From: Neonectria sp. B-13
Lineage: Eukaryota > Ascomycota > Sordariomycetes > Hypocreales > Nectriaceae
DNA length: 64,000 bases
Direction of reading: 5' to 3'
NCBI GenBank assembly: GCA_002682825.1
Contig: NOKP01000015.1
Location: forward strand, 992,001 to 1,056,000
Part shown: positions 43,301 through 53,300 of the stretch, piece after piece
How the letters are laid out: each line of letters starts with the position of its first letter
How positions within the stretch are numbered: position 1 is the stretch's first letter
Notes under the pieces: model-generated
The model's input: the letters and a program-made list of their open reading frames with translations, nothing else
What the model was told of the DNA's origin: nothing
The model's database searches: none
Made by a program: the position numbers and the translations under genes

Positions 43301-46300
43301 TTGCCCTTTTTGGCCTTCTTTGCCTTCAATGCCGAAAGCTCTGCCTCTTCCGCTTCAATCTGCGCAGCGGCGGCAGCGGCGGCAGCTTCCTGCGCAGCGG
43401 CTTCAGCGGCAGCAGCGGCTTCAGCTTCAGCAGCTTCATCAATCTCAGCATCTTCGACCTCGTCATCTTCGACCTCGATGTCGTCAGCCTCAGCATCCTC
43501 GGCCTCATCATCTTCAGCCTCGGCATCTTCGACCTCAGCATCCTCAGCCTCAGCATCCTCAGCCTCAGCCTCAGCCTCAGCCTCAGCATCCTCAGCCTCA
43601 GCATCACCGATCTCAGCAGCGGCAGCAGCCTCTTCAGCTTCCTTGGCAGCTTGCTCTGCAGCGCGTATGGTCGCATTATCAGTTAGAAGGTTGAACCTGT
43701 CCGTGTCCTTGCGGCCTAGTCTGCCCTTCTTGGCCTTTTTCGTAGACAACGCTGCAAGCTCTGCTTCTTCCTCTGCAGCAATAGCAGCAGCTTCGGCCTC
43801 AGCCGCCTCCCTTGCCGCGGCTTCCTCTTCAGCTGCGGCAGCCTCTTCATCGGCAGCAACGGCCTCCTCGTCGGCGTCGGGAGCGAGCTCCTCAGGTTCC
43901 TCCGCGGGGAGGTCCTCGATTTCAGGGGGGGCTTCTTCCTCGACGTCCTCATCTTCAGGAGCCGGTTCTAGAACCTCCTCATCCTCCACCTCCTCCTCTG
44001 GAGAAGCTTCTTCCGCAGCTGCAGCAGCCTCCTCTGCATCCTTCGCAGCCTTTGCCTCAGCACGCTCCGTAGCATTCTGGGTCAGAATATTGAACCTGTC
44101 CGTATCTTTCCGGCCCAGCTTGCCCTTCTTGGCCTTCTTGGCTAATAAGGCAGCAAGTTCGTCTTCCTCTGCGGCAATGGCAGCTTCTTGAGCAGCGGCC
44201 TCCTCGGCGGCGGCAGCTTCTGCAGCGGCGACAGCTTCGGCTTCGGCGACTGCTGCTGCTTCTGCGGCGGCAGCCTCTTCAGCTTCTACAATAGCAGCGG
44301 CCTCAGCATCCCTGGCTGCTTGCTCTTCAGCCGCCTTCTCGGCTCTCTGCATCGCATTTTCACTGAGAAGGTTGAAACGTTCGGTGTCTTTCCTTACAAG
44401 TTTGCCCTTCTTTGCCATCTTGTCAGACAATGCGGCCAGCTCTTCTTCTTCTGCAGCAATCGTAGCAAGTTCTTCGGCTTCTGCTGCTGCTGCCTGTGCT
44501 TCGGCTGCCTTCTCGGCTCTCTGCGTCGCATTCTCAGTGAGGATAGTAAAGCGAGCGGTGTCTTTGCTGCCAAGTTTGCCCTTCTTTGCCTTCTTAGCAG
44601 ACAACGCGGCCAGCTCTGCTTCCTCTGCGGCGGCAACAGCGGCTTCTTTGGCTTCAGCAGCCTCTTTGGCGGCGGCTTCCCGTGCAGCAGCAGCTTCAGC
44701 AGCGGCAGCCTCCTCAGCAGCGGCCTCAGCAGCAGCAGCCTCAGCAGCAGCAGCTTCGACAGCAGCAACCTCCTCAGCGAGGGCAGCATCCTCAGCGGCA
44801 GCTATATCTGCCACCGCTGCATCACCCGCATCCTTGGCTGCTTGTTCTTGTGCAGCCTGTTCGGCTCTCGCAGCAGCGCTTTCAGACAAGATGTTGTACC
44901 GGTCCGTATCCTTCTTGCCAAGCTTTCCTTTCCTGGTTTTCTTTGCTTCTAGGCCAGCTAACTCTGCCTCCTCGTCGGCAATGGCGGCAGCAGCAGCAGC
45001 GTCCGCTGCCTCCTTAGCGGCGGCAGCTTCGGCAGCGGCAGCTTCGTCAGCGGCAGCTTCTTCGTCAGCGGCGGCATCAACTGCTACCGCCTCCTCTGCC
45101 TCAGCGGCAGCTTGTTCCTCCGCAGCCTTAGAAGCTCTTTGGGCGGCGTTCTCGGTCAGGATGTTGTATCGGTCTGTATCCTTTTTGCCCAGCTTGCCTT
45201 TCCTTGTCTTCTTGGCTTCCAAAGCAGCCAACTCGCCTTCCTCTTCGGCAATAGCAGCGGCTTCGGCCTCTTCAGCTTCCTTGGCAGCTTGTTCCTCGGC
45301 AGCAACATCGGCCTCCTCGTCGATAGCAGGTTCGTCAGGGACAATGGAATCCGCTGCGTCTTCGAAAACATCTGCATCCTCGAAAACATCGGCATCATCG
45401 AGACCGTCGGCGTCTATAACATCTTCCATGGGGTCAGGGGCAGCCTCCTCAGCCTCAGCCTCAACCTCGGCCTCAACCTCAGCAGCCGCTGCAGCTGCCG
45501 CCGCTGCTTCCTCCTCTGCTGCTTTCTGAGCTCTCTGAGCGGCGTTGTCGGTAAGGATGTTGTGGCGGTCTGTATCCTTCTTGCCCAGCTTGCCCCTTCT
45601 TGCCTTCTTGGCATCCAGAGTAGCAAGCTCGGCTTCTTCTTCGGCGATGGCAGCGGCGGCAGCCTCAGCAGCCTCTGCTGCAGCGGCAGCTTCGGCTTCC
45701 TTAGCAGCTTGTTCCTCAGCTTCAGCGGCGGCAGCAGCCTCAGCCTCTGCAGCAGCGGCAGCGGCGGCCTCCTCCTCTGCTGCTTTCTCAGCTCGCGCCG
45801 CGGCGTTCGCAGTGAGCAGATTGTAACGATCAGTTTCTTTCTTGCCCAGTCTGCTCCTCTTCGCCTTTTTCTCTTCCAGATAAGACAATTCTGCCTCTTC
45901 TTCCGCAATGGCGGCGAGTTCAGCATCAACAGCTTCAGGAGCAGCAGCCTCCTCGGCGGCGGCAGCTTCGGCGGCGGCGGCAGCTTCAGCAGCGGCAGCT
46001 TCGGCGGCAGCAGCTTCCTCCACCGCAGCGGCCTCTGCAGCGGCTGCCTCTTCTGCCTCTGCAGCGGCGGCGGCCTCAGCTTCGGCGGCAGCAGCATCTT
46101 CTGCCTCCTTGGCAGCTGTCACATCAGCATTAGCCATGGCTCGTGTTGCCGCGCTCTCCGTCAAGAAGTTGAAACGATCGGTGTCCTTCTTGCCAAGCTT
46201 GCCCTTCTTCGCCTTCTTCGCAGACAGGGCGGCCAACTCTGCTTCCTCTGCGGCGATGGCAGTGGCCTCAGCCTCCTGGGCAGCAGCAGCCTCAGCTTCC

Positions 46301-49300
46301 GCCGCCTCAGCAGCTGCGGCATCTTCGGCCTGAGCAGCTTCCTGGGCGGCAGCTTCGTCCTGGGCGGCAGCTTCGGCGGCGGCAGCTTCATCAGCTTCGG
46401 CGGCGGCGGCGACGGCGGCAGCGGCGGTGGCGATCTCGGCCTCAGAAGGACCAGCCTCTTCCGCCTCAGTAGCTGCCTGCTCTTCTGCTTCTTTCGCTGC
46501 CTGTTCAGCTCGTTTGTTGGCATTCTCCGTTAGGATATTGAAACGCTCAGCATCCTTCTTGGGCAACTTGCCGCTCCTTTTCGCCCTCTTTGTCGTTAGG
46601 GCTGCGAGTTCCTCCTCTTCCTTAGCAACCTCCGCAGCTTCAGCCTCCCTGGCAGCAGCAGCTTCAGCTTCGGCAGCGGCGGCAGCTTCATCGGCAGCGG
46701 CCGCCTCTGCAGCAACGGCCTCAGCAGCAGCAAGTTCTTCGGCCTCAGCAGCAGCTTTTGCTTCTCGTTGATTGGCGTTCTCGGTAAGTATGTCCAAACG
46801 ATCGGTGTCCTTTCTGCCGAGCTTGCCTCTTTTCGCTTTCTTCGCAAGCAAGGCAGCCCGCTCTGTGTCCTCCTCGGCGATGGCGGCGGCCTCAGCTTCA
46901 GCGGTCTCCTGCGCTGCAATGGCTTCAGGGTCTACTTGCGGGTCTTCTGCTGGCGGGTCGTCTCCTGGGGGATCTTCTGCTGGCGGATCTGCTGGCGGAT
47001 CTTCTGTTGGCGGATCTTCTGTTGGCGGGTCTTCCACTGGAGGGTCTTCCGCTGGAGGGTCTTCCGCCGGGAGTTCGTCGATGAGTTGCTCCTCTGGTGG
47101 TACGTCGGCAGCGGCTGCCTCTGCCGCTGCAGCTTGAGCCGCTAATCGTTGGTTGCCCTTCTCAGTGAGGATGTTGAAACGATCAGTGTCCTTCTTGCCG
47201 AGTTTCCCTCTTTTGGCTTTCTTGGCTACCAAGGCTGCAAGTTCCTCCTCTTCTTTAGCAATCTCTGCCGCCTCCGCTTCAGCAGCAGCTTGAGCAGCAG
47301 CCTGGTCCTCTGCTTCGCGGGCGGCAGCCTCTTCAGCGCCCTTGGCCGCTTGCTCCTCGGCTTCCTTAGCACTGGCCTCTTCGGCTTCCTTGGCAGCCTT
47401 CTCCCTGGCCCGGTTCACGGTTAGGCCCACAAGGACAGTGAATCTTTCCGTGTCTTTCTTCGTCAGTTTGCCCTTTTTGGCCTTCTTCGCTTTGAGAGCC
47501 TCCAGCTCTTCTTCTTCCTTGGCGATTTCAGCAGCCTCGGCGTCGACGGCGGCGGCGGCGTCTGCATTTGTGTCGGCTGCGGCCTGGGCTGCGGCCTGAG
47601 CGGCGGCTTCTGCGTCTGCAGCCTCCTGGGCGGCAGCGGCTTCGGCGGCAGCGGCTTCGGCGGCGGCAGCTTCTTCGGCCTCCTTAGCAGCCTGGTCCTC
47701 GGCACCCTGGGAAGCCTGTTCGGCTTCCTGCGCCGCTTGCGCCTCGGCTCGTTTCGCGGCGTTTTCAGAGAGGATGACGAACCGTTCTGTGTCCTTCTTA
47801 GTCAGCTTGCCACCCCGTTTCGCTTTCTTCGATGTGAGAGTTGCGAGTTCCTCCTCTTCCTTAGCAATCTCAGCTGCTTCGACCTCGGCAGCCTCTCGTG
47901 CAGCGGCTTCAGCAGCCCAGGCATCTGCAGCGGCAGCTTCTTCAACGGCAACAACCTCCGCAGCAGCATCAGCGACAGCAGCAGCCTCGGCGTCCTTTAC
48001 AGCTTGCTCTTCCGACTCCTGGGCAGCTTGTGTTGCGGCTCGTCCGTTGGCGTTGGCCTGGAGTATGGCAAGTCGGTCGGTGTCCTTTCTGCCGAGCTTG
48101 CCCTTTTTCGCTTTCTTCGCAATCAAGGTGGCAACTTCTGCATCCTCGGCCACTACGGCCGCAGCCGCTTCTACTTCTGCAGCCTCCTTGGCGGCGGCCT
48201 CCGCTACTGCTGCTTCCTCGGCGGCGGCAACTTCGGCGGCAGCAGCTTCTTCTGCTTCCCTCGCAGCCTGTTCCTCCGCGTCGCGGATGGCTTGCTCCTC
48301 GGCCCTAGTCGCAGCGTTGGCCTCAAGAGCAGTGACTCGTTCTGCATCTCTCCTCAAGAGCTTGCCTCCTCGTTTGGCCTTCTTCGCGAGCAAACCAGCA
48401 AGCTCCTCTTCTTCCGCTGCTGCCTCGACCGCTTCCGCCGCACGAATGGCATTCTCTTCGTCCTTGGCAGGTTGTTCTGCCACCTCTCGGGCAGCCTGCT
48501 CCTCGGCTAGTTGATTTTCTGTTTGTTTGTCTGGTTTAGCATAGTCCATATCAGGGGGGTTGGCGCTGAAGGAGGTAGGTCAGTCAAGGCGCCGATTCGA
48601 TTCTTTGAATGTCTCGTTTTGGACGAAGAATTCCAACTGAAGTCGTTTCGGTTGACCTTGCTGTTCATACGCTCCTCCACATCGTCAGGTAGAACTGTCT
48701 CACCGGTAGTGTCGTTTAGAAATTGGAGAGGATCGGACTTCTTCTTGCCAACAGAGTTCCAGAACTCATCACTTGGCTCCTCAATAGCATCTGGTTTCCA
48801 AGGGGCAGGCTCGGGGGCTTTCTTCTTCTTACCCCCTAGGCCCCAGGAGGCAAAAAAACCACCACTGCTCTCGGGTTCGGGTTCGGGGGCAGGTGGGGGA
48901 ACCGAGTCCGTCAAGCTGATAAGGTCGCTCTTCTTCTTCTTCCCGGTTCCCCAAAGATCCCAGCCCTCATCTCCTTTCTGGAGTTCTTCGGGCTTTTCAT
49001 CGCCAAACTCGGGGAAAATAGACGCCTTTTTCTTGGCGGCCTTTGCAAGGCCCCAAGCTGACCACCCATCTGCCGGTTTCTCCTCTGGTCGTTCCTCCTC
49101 GACGGAACCCTTCTTCTTCGTACCAAATGTGCTCCAGAAGTCATCGCTTTCGTTCTTGGTGTCGTCTTGCATTGGCGGATCTGGTGCTGCGTCAGGCACG
49201 CCTGGGTCGTCCCAGATGGCAGGTTTCTTATCCTTCTTAGACCAGCCATCCCACATATCATCTGCTGGCGGTGGATCGGGTGCGGGTGCGGGAGGGGGGC

Positions 49301-50345
49301 CACCCAAGTCGTCGATGATGCCCTTCTTCTTCGTTCTATCCTTCTTCGTGATGCCCCAAGTGCCCCAGATGTCCTCAGGGTCCTTCTTGTCGGATGATGC
49401 GGCTTCGGGTGGGGGCTTCTTTCTGGAGCCATCGAAGCCCCAAAGATCGCCCTGTCCAAGGGGATCCTTCTTGTCGTTGGAGGGAGGGGATCCCCAAGTG
49501 CTGCTGCCGTCCTTCTTCTTGCTGGGGGGCTTCTTAGCGCCAAAGCCCCACGGGTCCTCCTTTTCCATGTTGGCCTCCTCCGCGGGTTGGCCTGGACTTT
49601 CACCGAATTCGTCGAATGAGAGGTTGGACTTTCCGGCCTTTTTAGGTTTTCCGCGGTTGATGCCCCAGGAGTTATCGTCCATGTTGATGTCGACAGGAGC
49701 TGCCACGGTGTCATTTCCACCGGAGCCGGCACCGGCCCAATCCCAATTGTTACCGCCCGGGGCGGCGGCCCCAGCGCCCCCGATTTCCCCCCATGACCCA
49801 AACCCCCCCTTCGCGTCGGGGGGGCCGAGATTCAAGTCCAATTTCCCTCCTAAATCATCACCCAACTTGATTTCATCGAACGAGTCGGCTCCAAAGTCGT
49901 TCGTGGGTATGCTGGGCAAACCCCCGCCGAGTCCGTCCTTGCCCTTCTTCTTTTTGGGCTTGGTTGCTGAGAAGTCTCCCCACCCTTCACCGGCACCGTT
50001 GCCGTTGTTTCCATCGCCAGCACCCCCAGCACCCCCAGCGGCATCACCACCATTGGCGCCACCACCAGCACCATCGTCCTTATTAGGTTCGTCGGCCGGC
50101 GGAGGTGGCGGTACTGGTGGAGGTGGAGGAGGGAGTGACTGCTTCGCAGGCTTCTTCTTCTTTGCCGCCTCGTAGAACCCCTCCTGGGAGTTGAAATCGA
50201 TGGAGACGTCGAAGGCGGGGTCGCGGAGTAGATCATCGCTTTCGCGGCGCTTTCGGGGCGCATTGGACGAGGGAGGCGACGCGAACGCATCCATCCATGC
50301 AGGCAGCTGCGGGCGGGCGTAGTCGTCGGGGTTGTTGGGGTCCAT
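40387..50345 (-). CDS. Giant repeat protein: WG/KK-rich head, 19-copy Ala/Glu coiled-coil middle, basic tail
   Basis: Two exons, 50345-48625 and 48565-40387, encode 3299 residues. The join uses a 59-nt intron with a weak GTCCAA donor, a CTGAC branch and a CTTCAG acceptor; it is the only junction I found that keeps both frames open. The head (residues 1-574, MDPNNPDDYARP...) has a poly-Pro and a Gly-rich tract. It then has about a dozen Trp motifs (PWGFGAKK; IWGTWGITKK; GWDLWGTGKKKK; ASWGLGGKKKK) beside Lys clusters. Residues about 620-2540 hold 19 copies of a motif like KKAKKGKLGRKDTDRFNILTENA, in Ala/Glu-rich helical linkers. Then come an acidic block, a Ser/Lys/Arg region and a basic tail (EREARRAARRAKRAER; end WWRKIAG). 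No signal peptide or membrane segment is seen. It may be a scaffold, tether or elastic filament. Two adjacent genes remain possible if the intron is not used. Confidence 0.7.
42370..42440 (-). repeat. Poly-Glu trinucleotide tract
   Basis: An imperfect TCC/TTC run on the plus strand encodes about 17 Glu in the acidic block after the 19-copy array of the giant protein. Confidence 0.85.
43480..43615 (-). repeat. Coding hexanucleotide repeat (Ala-Glu / Glu-Asp)
   Basis: CAGCCT / CAGCAT / CCTCAG units with period 6 and 12 on the plus strand encode DAEAED / AEAEAE repeats between copies 16 and 17 of the array. It is prone to slippage. Confidence 0.85.
46925..47085 (-). repeat. Coding 15-bp minisatellite (PPxED repeats)
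   Basis: GGCGGATCTTCTGTT-type units of 15 bases on the plus strand encode about ten PPAED / PPTED / PPVED pentapeptides between copies 5 and 6 of the array. Confidence 0.9.
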
Positions 50346-53300
50346 GACGGGATTGGAGGAAGCGGGCGGTTCGCACGTGCGGGGGATGCAGCGCGACCAT
50401 TTCGGGGTGAAGTCGGGGATTATCAGGGCCTTGGTGGCCACACGTCGATGCGGAGAGGAGGTCGGGAGGTTCTGGAGAGATGGAATGTTAGATAGACTTT
50501 GAGAAGGTTGCGGTCCGTCGTGGCGGGTTACGGGAAGTGGCGTCGCAGGTTCCGCTCATAACTTGGGCCCGTTGATCGACTCGGAGGGGTCAACCGTTGA
50601 GCGCCACCGGCGAAGCAGATAAGCTTTACATATCATGGACCCGTCACCCGCGGGAGTCAAGTGTAAGTGCACTTGCAAGCACCTGCAACGGGCGAGGCCC
50701 GAGGGAATGGATGAAGCCAAAACACCATAACGTACCTTCCTGTGAGAGGTCTGCGCGACCCAGGCATGGGCGATTGTGCCCAGCTGCAGGCGCAGAGAGC
50801 GCTCATCCCACCCAGTCGTCGGCGGATGCCGGATCGTTGACCAGCCATATCCGCTTCCTATCCTCCTTTCTGTGAACGCCAAAACGTCGGCCGCGGCCAT
50901 TGTGGTAGATGGAGCTCGTGCGAATGCGAAGCGACGTTGCAATCATGGACGCTGTGGATGGCGGGGGCCGGACGGAAATCGGAGCGGGGATGCTGGACTG
51001 GAAACCCAGACAAGTGGAAATGGCGATTGGGAACGAGGTCGATATATCGATGTCGCTCACGGGAGAGGATCGTGTAAGTGAGCGAAAAGGTGAGGGAGCG
51101 AGTCGGGTGAAAGGTAATGCGAATCTGCGAGAATCGTAACGGGTCGTGATGCAATGTCGCGCAGGGAAGGTCGATGTCGCGAACGATGTTTTTTTGCTGC
51201 AGATTGGCCGACGTGTGGGAGCGAGGGCCGTGAAAAAAAAGATATCGGGTACGAGGAAGCGAAGTCGATAACTAGATGGCTCCCAGGGTAACTATCAAGA
51301 CCCTGGGCCACGGACTTATCAAGGGCGCCGTCCCGTTTTTACCAAATCTTAGTCGTGAGTCGGGAATCTCTTGGGGTGGTCGAGGCGCGGACAAACACGA
51401 TGGATTCGGTCTGTGCCAGTTGAGCCGGGGACCTTAGCTCAGGCGACGTCGAGTTAGGTTGAGCCACGCCGCGGCAAATGGCTAGGAATTTTCTCCCGAA
51501 GCAAAAGAGAGGGAGGATAGTTGAAGGAGAGAATGGTCCTTTGGGGGAGGGAAAGGTCCAAAAGATCAAGATGAGCGGGTAAGGCCGCGGAGCCAATGAC
51601 GCCGGTGTGCTTGTTTGGATCGTCGGCCAGACGAATGTCAGTCGTCACACCAGGCTTAATGCAAAGAGGCGACGGGCGGGGGATGAGTCGACGGGGCGGC
51701 CCCATAAACAGCAGCGAGCAAGCGAGTGACGATGACTGGCAAGCTGGCTGGCAGGCAGGGGGGATGGCAAGCGGGCGACTGCTAATTTCTAGTCGTCGTC
51801 TTGTCTGTAGATATTTCCCGTTAGCATGTCTCCGTCCGTATGGGTTAGGTTTATGTGTAAAAGCATGTAAGCCATGGAAAGCCGCCTGTTAAAGGCGTAC
51901 TTCACAGATGGATGGATTCCCAATGCCCAGGTGGAGAGACGTTAGGCAATGATAGGTAAGGTACCTACCGCTATTTGGCTGGGTCCGATAAAGATGGGGG
52001 AGGTTGGGTTGGATGTAAGTATTAAAAATAACGAGCAAGTGAGCAGAGGAGAATCAAAGTCTGAGGAAAGAAGAAAGGACAGGCCCGTGACTTCGCGATG
52101 TTCAGGAACAGCTTTCTCGTTTTTTTACCCCTTGAGAAGGTACTTCAGCGTCCTCTCCCTTACTCGCTAATTCTTCTCTTCTTCTCGAATTTCCACCCCC
52201 TTGTTGCCCAGGCAAGCAGGGTAATATCAGCATGTGGCAATGCCGGGAGAGATTCAAGATGGGGATGGGTGCGTTCAGGCGACGACGGGACCAAGAAGAA
52301 GAAAAAAAAGGGGAGTCGTGGAGGTACTTGCCACGAGGAAGGAGCATATATGTATGCGCAGGTACACTCTGGACGGGGCAGCCATGGAGAAGCGTCAGGG
52401 TCGTCGACAATGCACAACGCACGAGGCGCATCGACGCAGCAGCGTGTGTGGCCGGGGGCGGGGGGGAGGGTCGTAAGGGTGTGAAGAGGCGCGTGAGGGC
52501 GTCAAGGAGCGAGTTCTGGTTGTTACGCATAACATGGACTGCTCATCAGTGCCCACCCACCGCCGGTTCGGTCGACACACACCATTTGATCCCATTTGAT
52601 CCCGCTATCACCCAGTGGCAACCCACCCAGCAGCCAGCAGAACATCAGGATAAACCCTCGTGCAACACCACGGTGCAGCGAGAGCGCAGCCTCAGCCAAC
52701 CAGATGCTCGCTGCTTGATGTTGCCAGGCTTCGCTCTGCAGGGCCAGGCCAGTCGGGCGCTCGCCTTGCTTGGCTGGACCCGATCTTCGTTCGCCCCCCC
52801 TGTCGGTCTGCAATGTTTGGCTGGCCTGTCTTTGCATTTCCCTTTTTCCTAGGCAAATGAGAGTGCGCAGAAGGACCTCATCGACTCCATTCCCAGCCAC
52901 CTCTTTTAAAAGCAGTGCTCCGTCCCTGGTCGACTGGAGGAGCAGACAGAGGCTGTCTGTCCAACAAGGCGTCCAACGCTACAGCATCAACTGCTCGCCT
53001 AATCTAAGCTTTCCAAAGGCGACGCCAAAAAAGAATAGTGACAAGATACACACGATTGTCGAGGGGTGTCGGCCAAGCTACTGGGATGTCCCCTCCATTT
53101 ATCGACAGACGCCAAAGTCTGAATGATGCGTCTTTGTTGCCCAACTCGCAAGGCTAGATCCGCGCCCAGCAAGGGAATACAAGGCAACTAAGGTATCTAC
53201 TGTAGGAATCGCCTCACAAACCGTAGAAGGGATATACCTGTCTTCTCACTTGCTAGTTTGTACACGTAATTTCTCTGTTGTAATTCTCTACCACCTACAG

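Larger units (their letters stand above)
42650..48440 (-). repeat. 19-copy protein repeat array in the giant gene
   Basis: Each unit reads roughly (E)EAELAALxAKKAKKGKLGRKDTDRFNILTENAxxRAE, followed by a variable Ala/Glu/Gln linker. Cores lie near plus-strand positions 48366, 48097, 47807, 47468, 47204, 46827, 46568, 46197, 45855, 45589, 45197, 44926, 44581, 44396, 44123, 43721, 43304, 42998 and 42696. Spacing is about 180-420 bases (mean about 315). The basic core is strongly kept while linkers differ in length and content. Later copies (10-12) read RRGKLGKKDTDRYNIL, suggesting local duplications. Confidence 0.9.

Noticed and set aside
41750..44191. An 813-residue plus-strand open frame, very Ser/Ala-rich, with further frames at 44372-45529 and 47774-48514
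   Set aside because: These are antisense to the giant gene. Ala/Glu codons (GCN, GAG) read backwards give Ser/Ala/Leu runs without stops, so their length reflects the repeat composition. They have no start context, domains or introns.
48511..50175. A 554-residue plus-strand open frame rich in Pro, Ser and Phe
   Set aside because: It mirrors the Lys/Asp/Pro-rich head of the giant gene on the opposite strand. No motif or splice structure supports it.
40387..50345. The giant gene as a known woronin-body tether (leashin) or a bacterial-type TolA
   Set aside because: The similarity is only in being large and Ala/Glu or repeat-rich. I could point to no shared specific motif, so no name was given.
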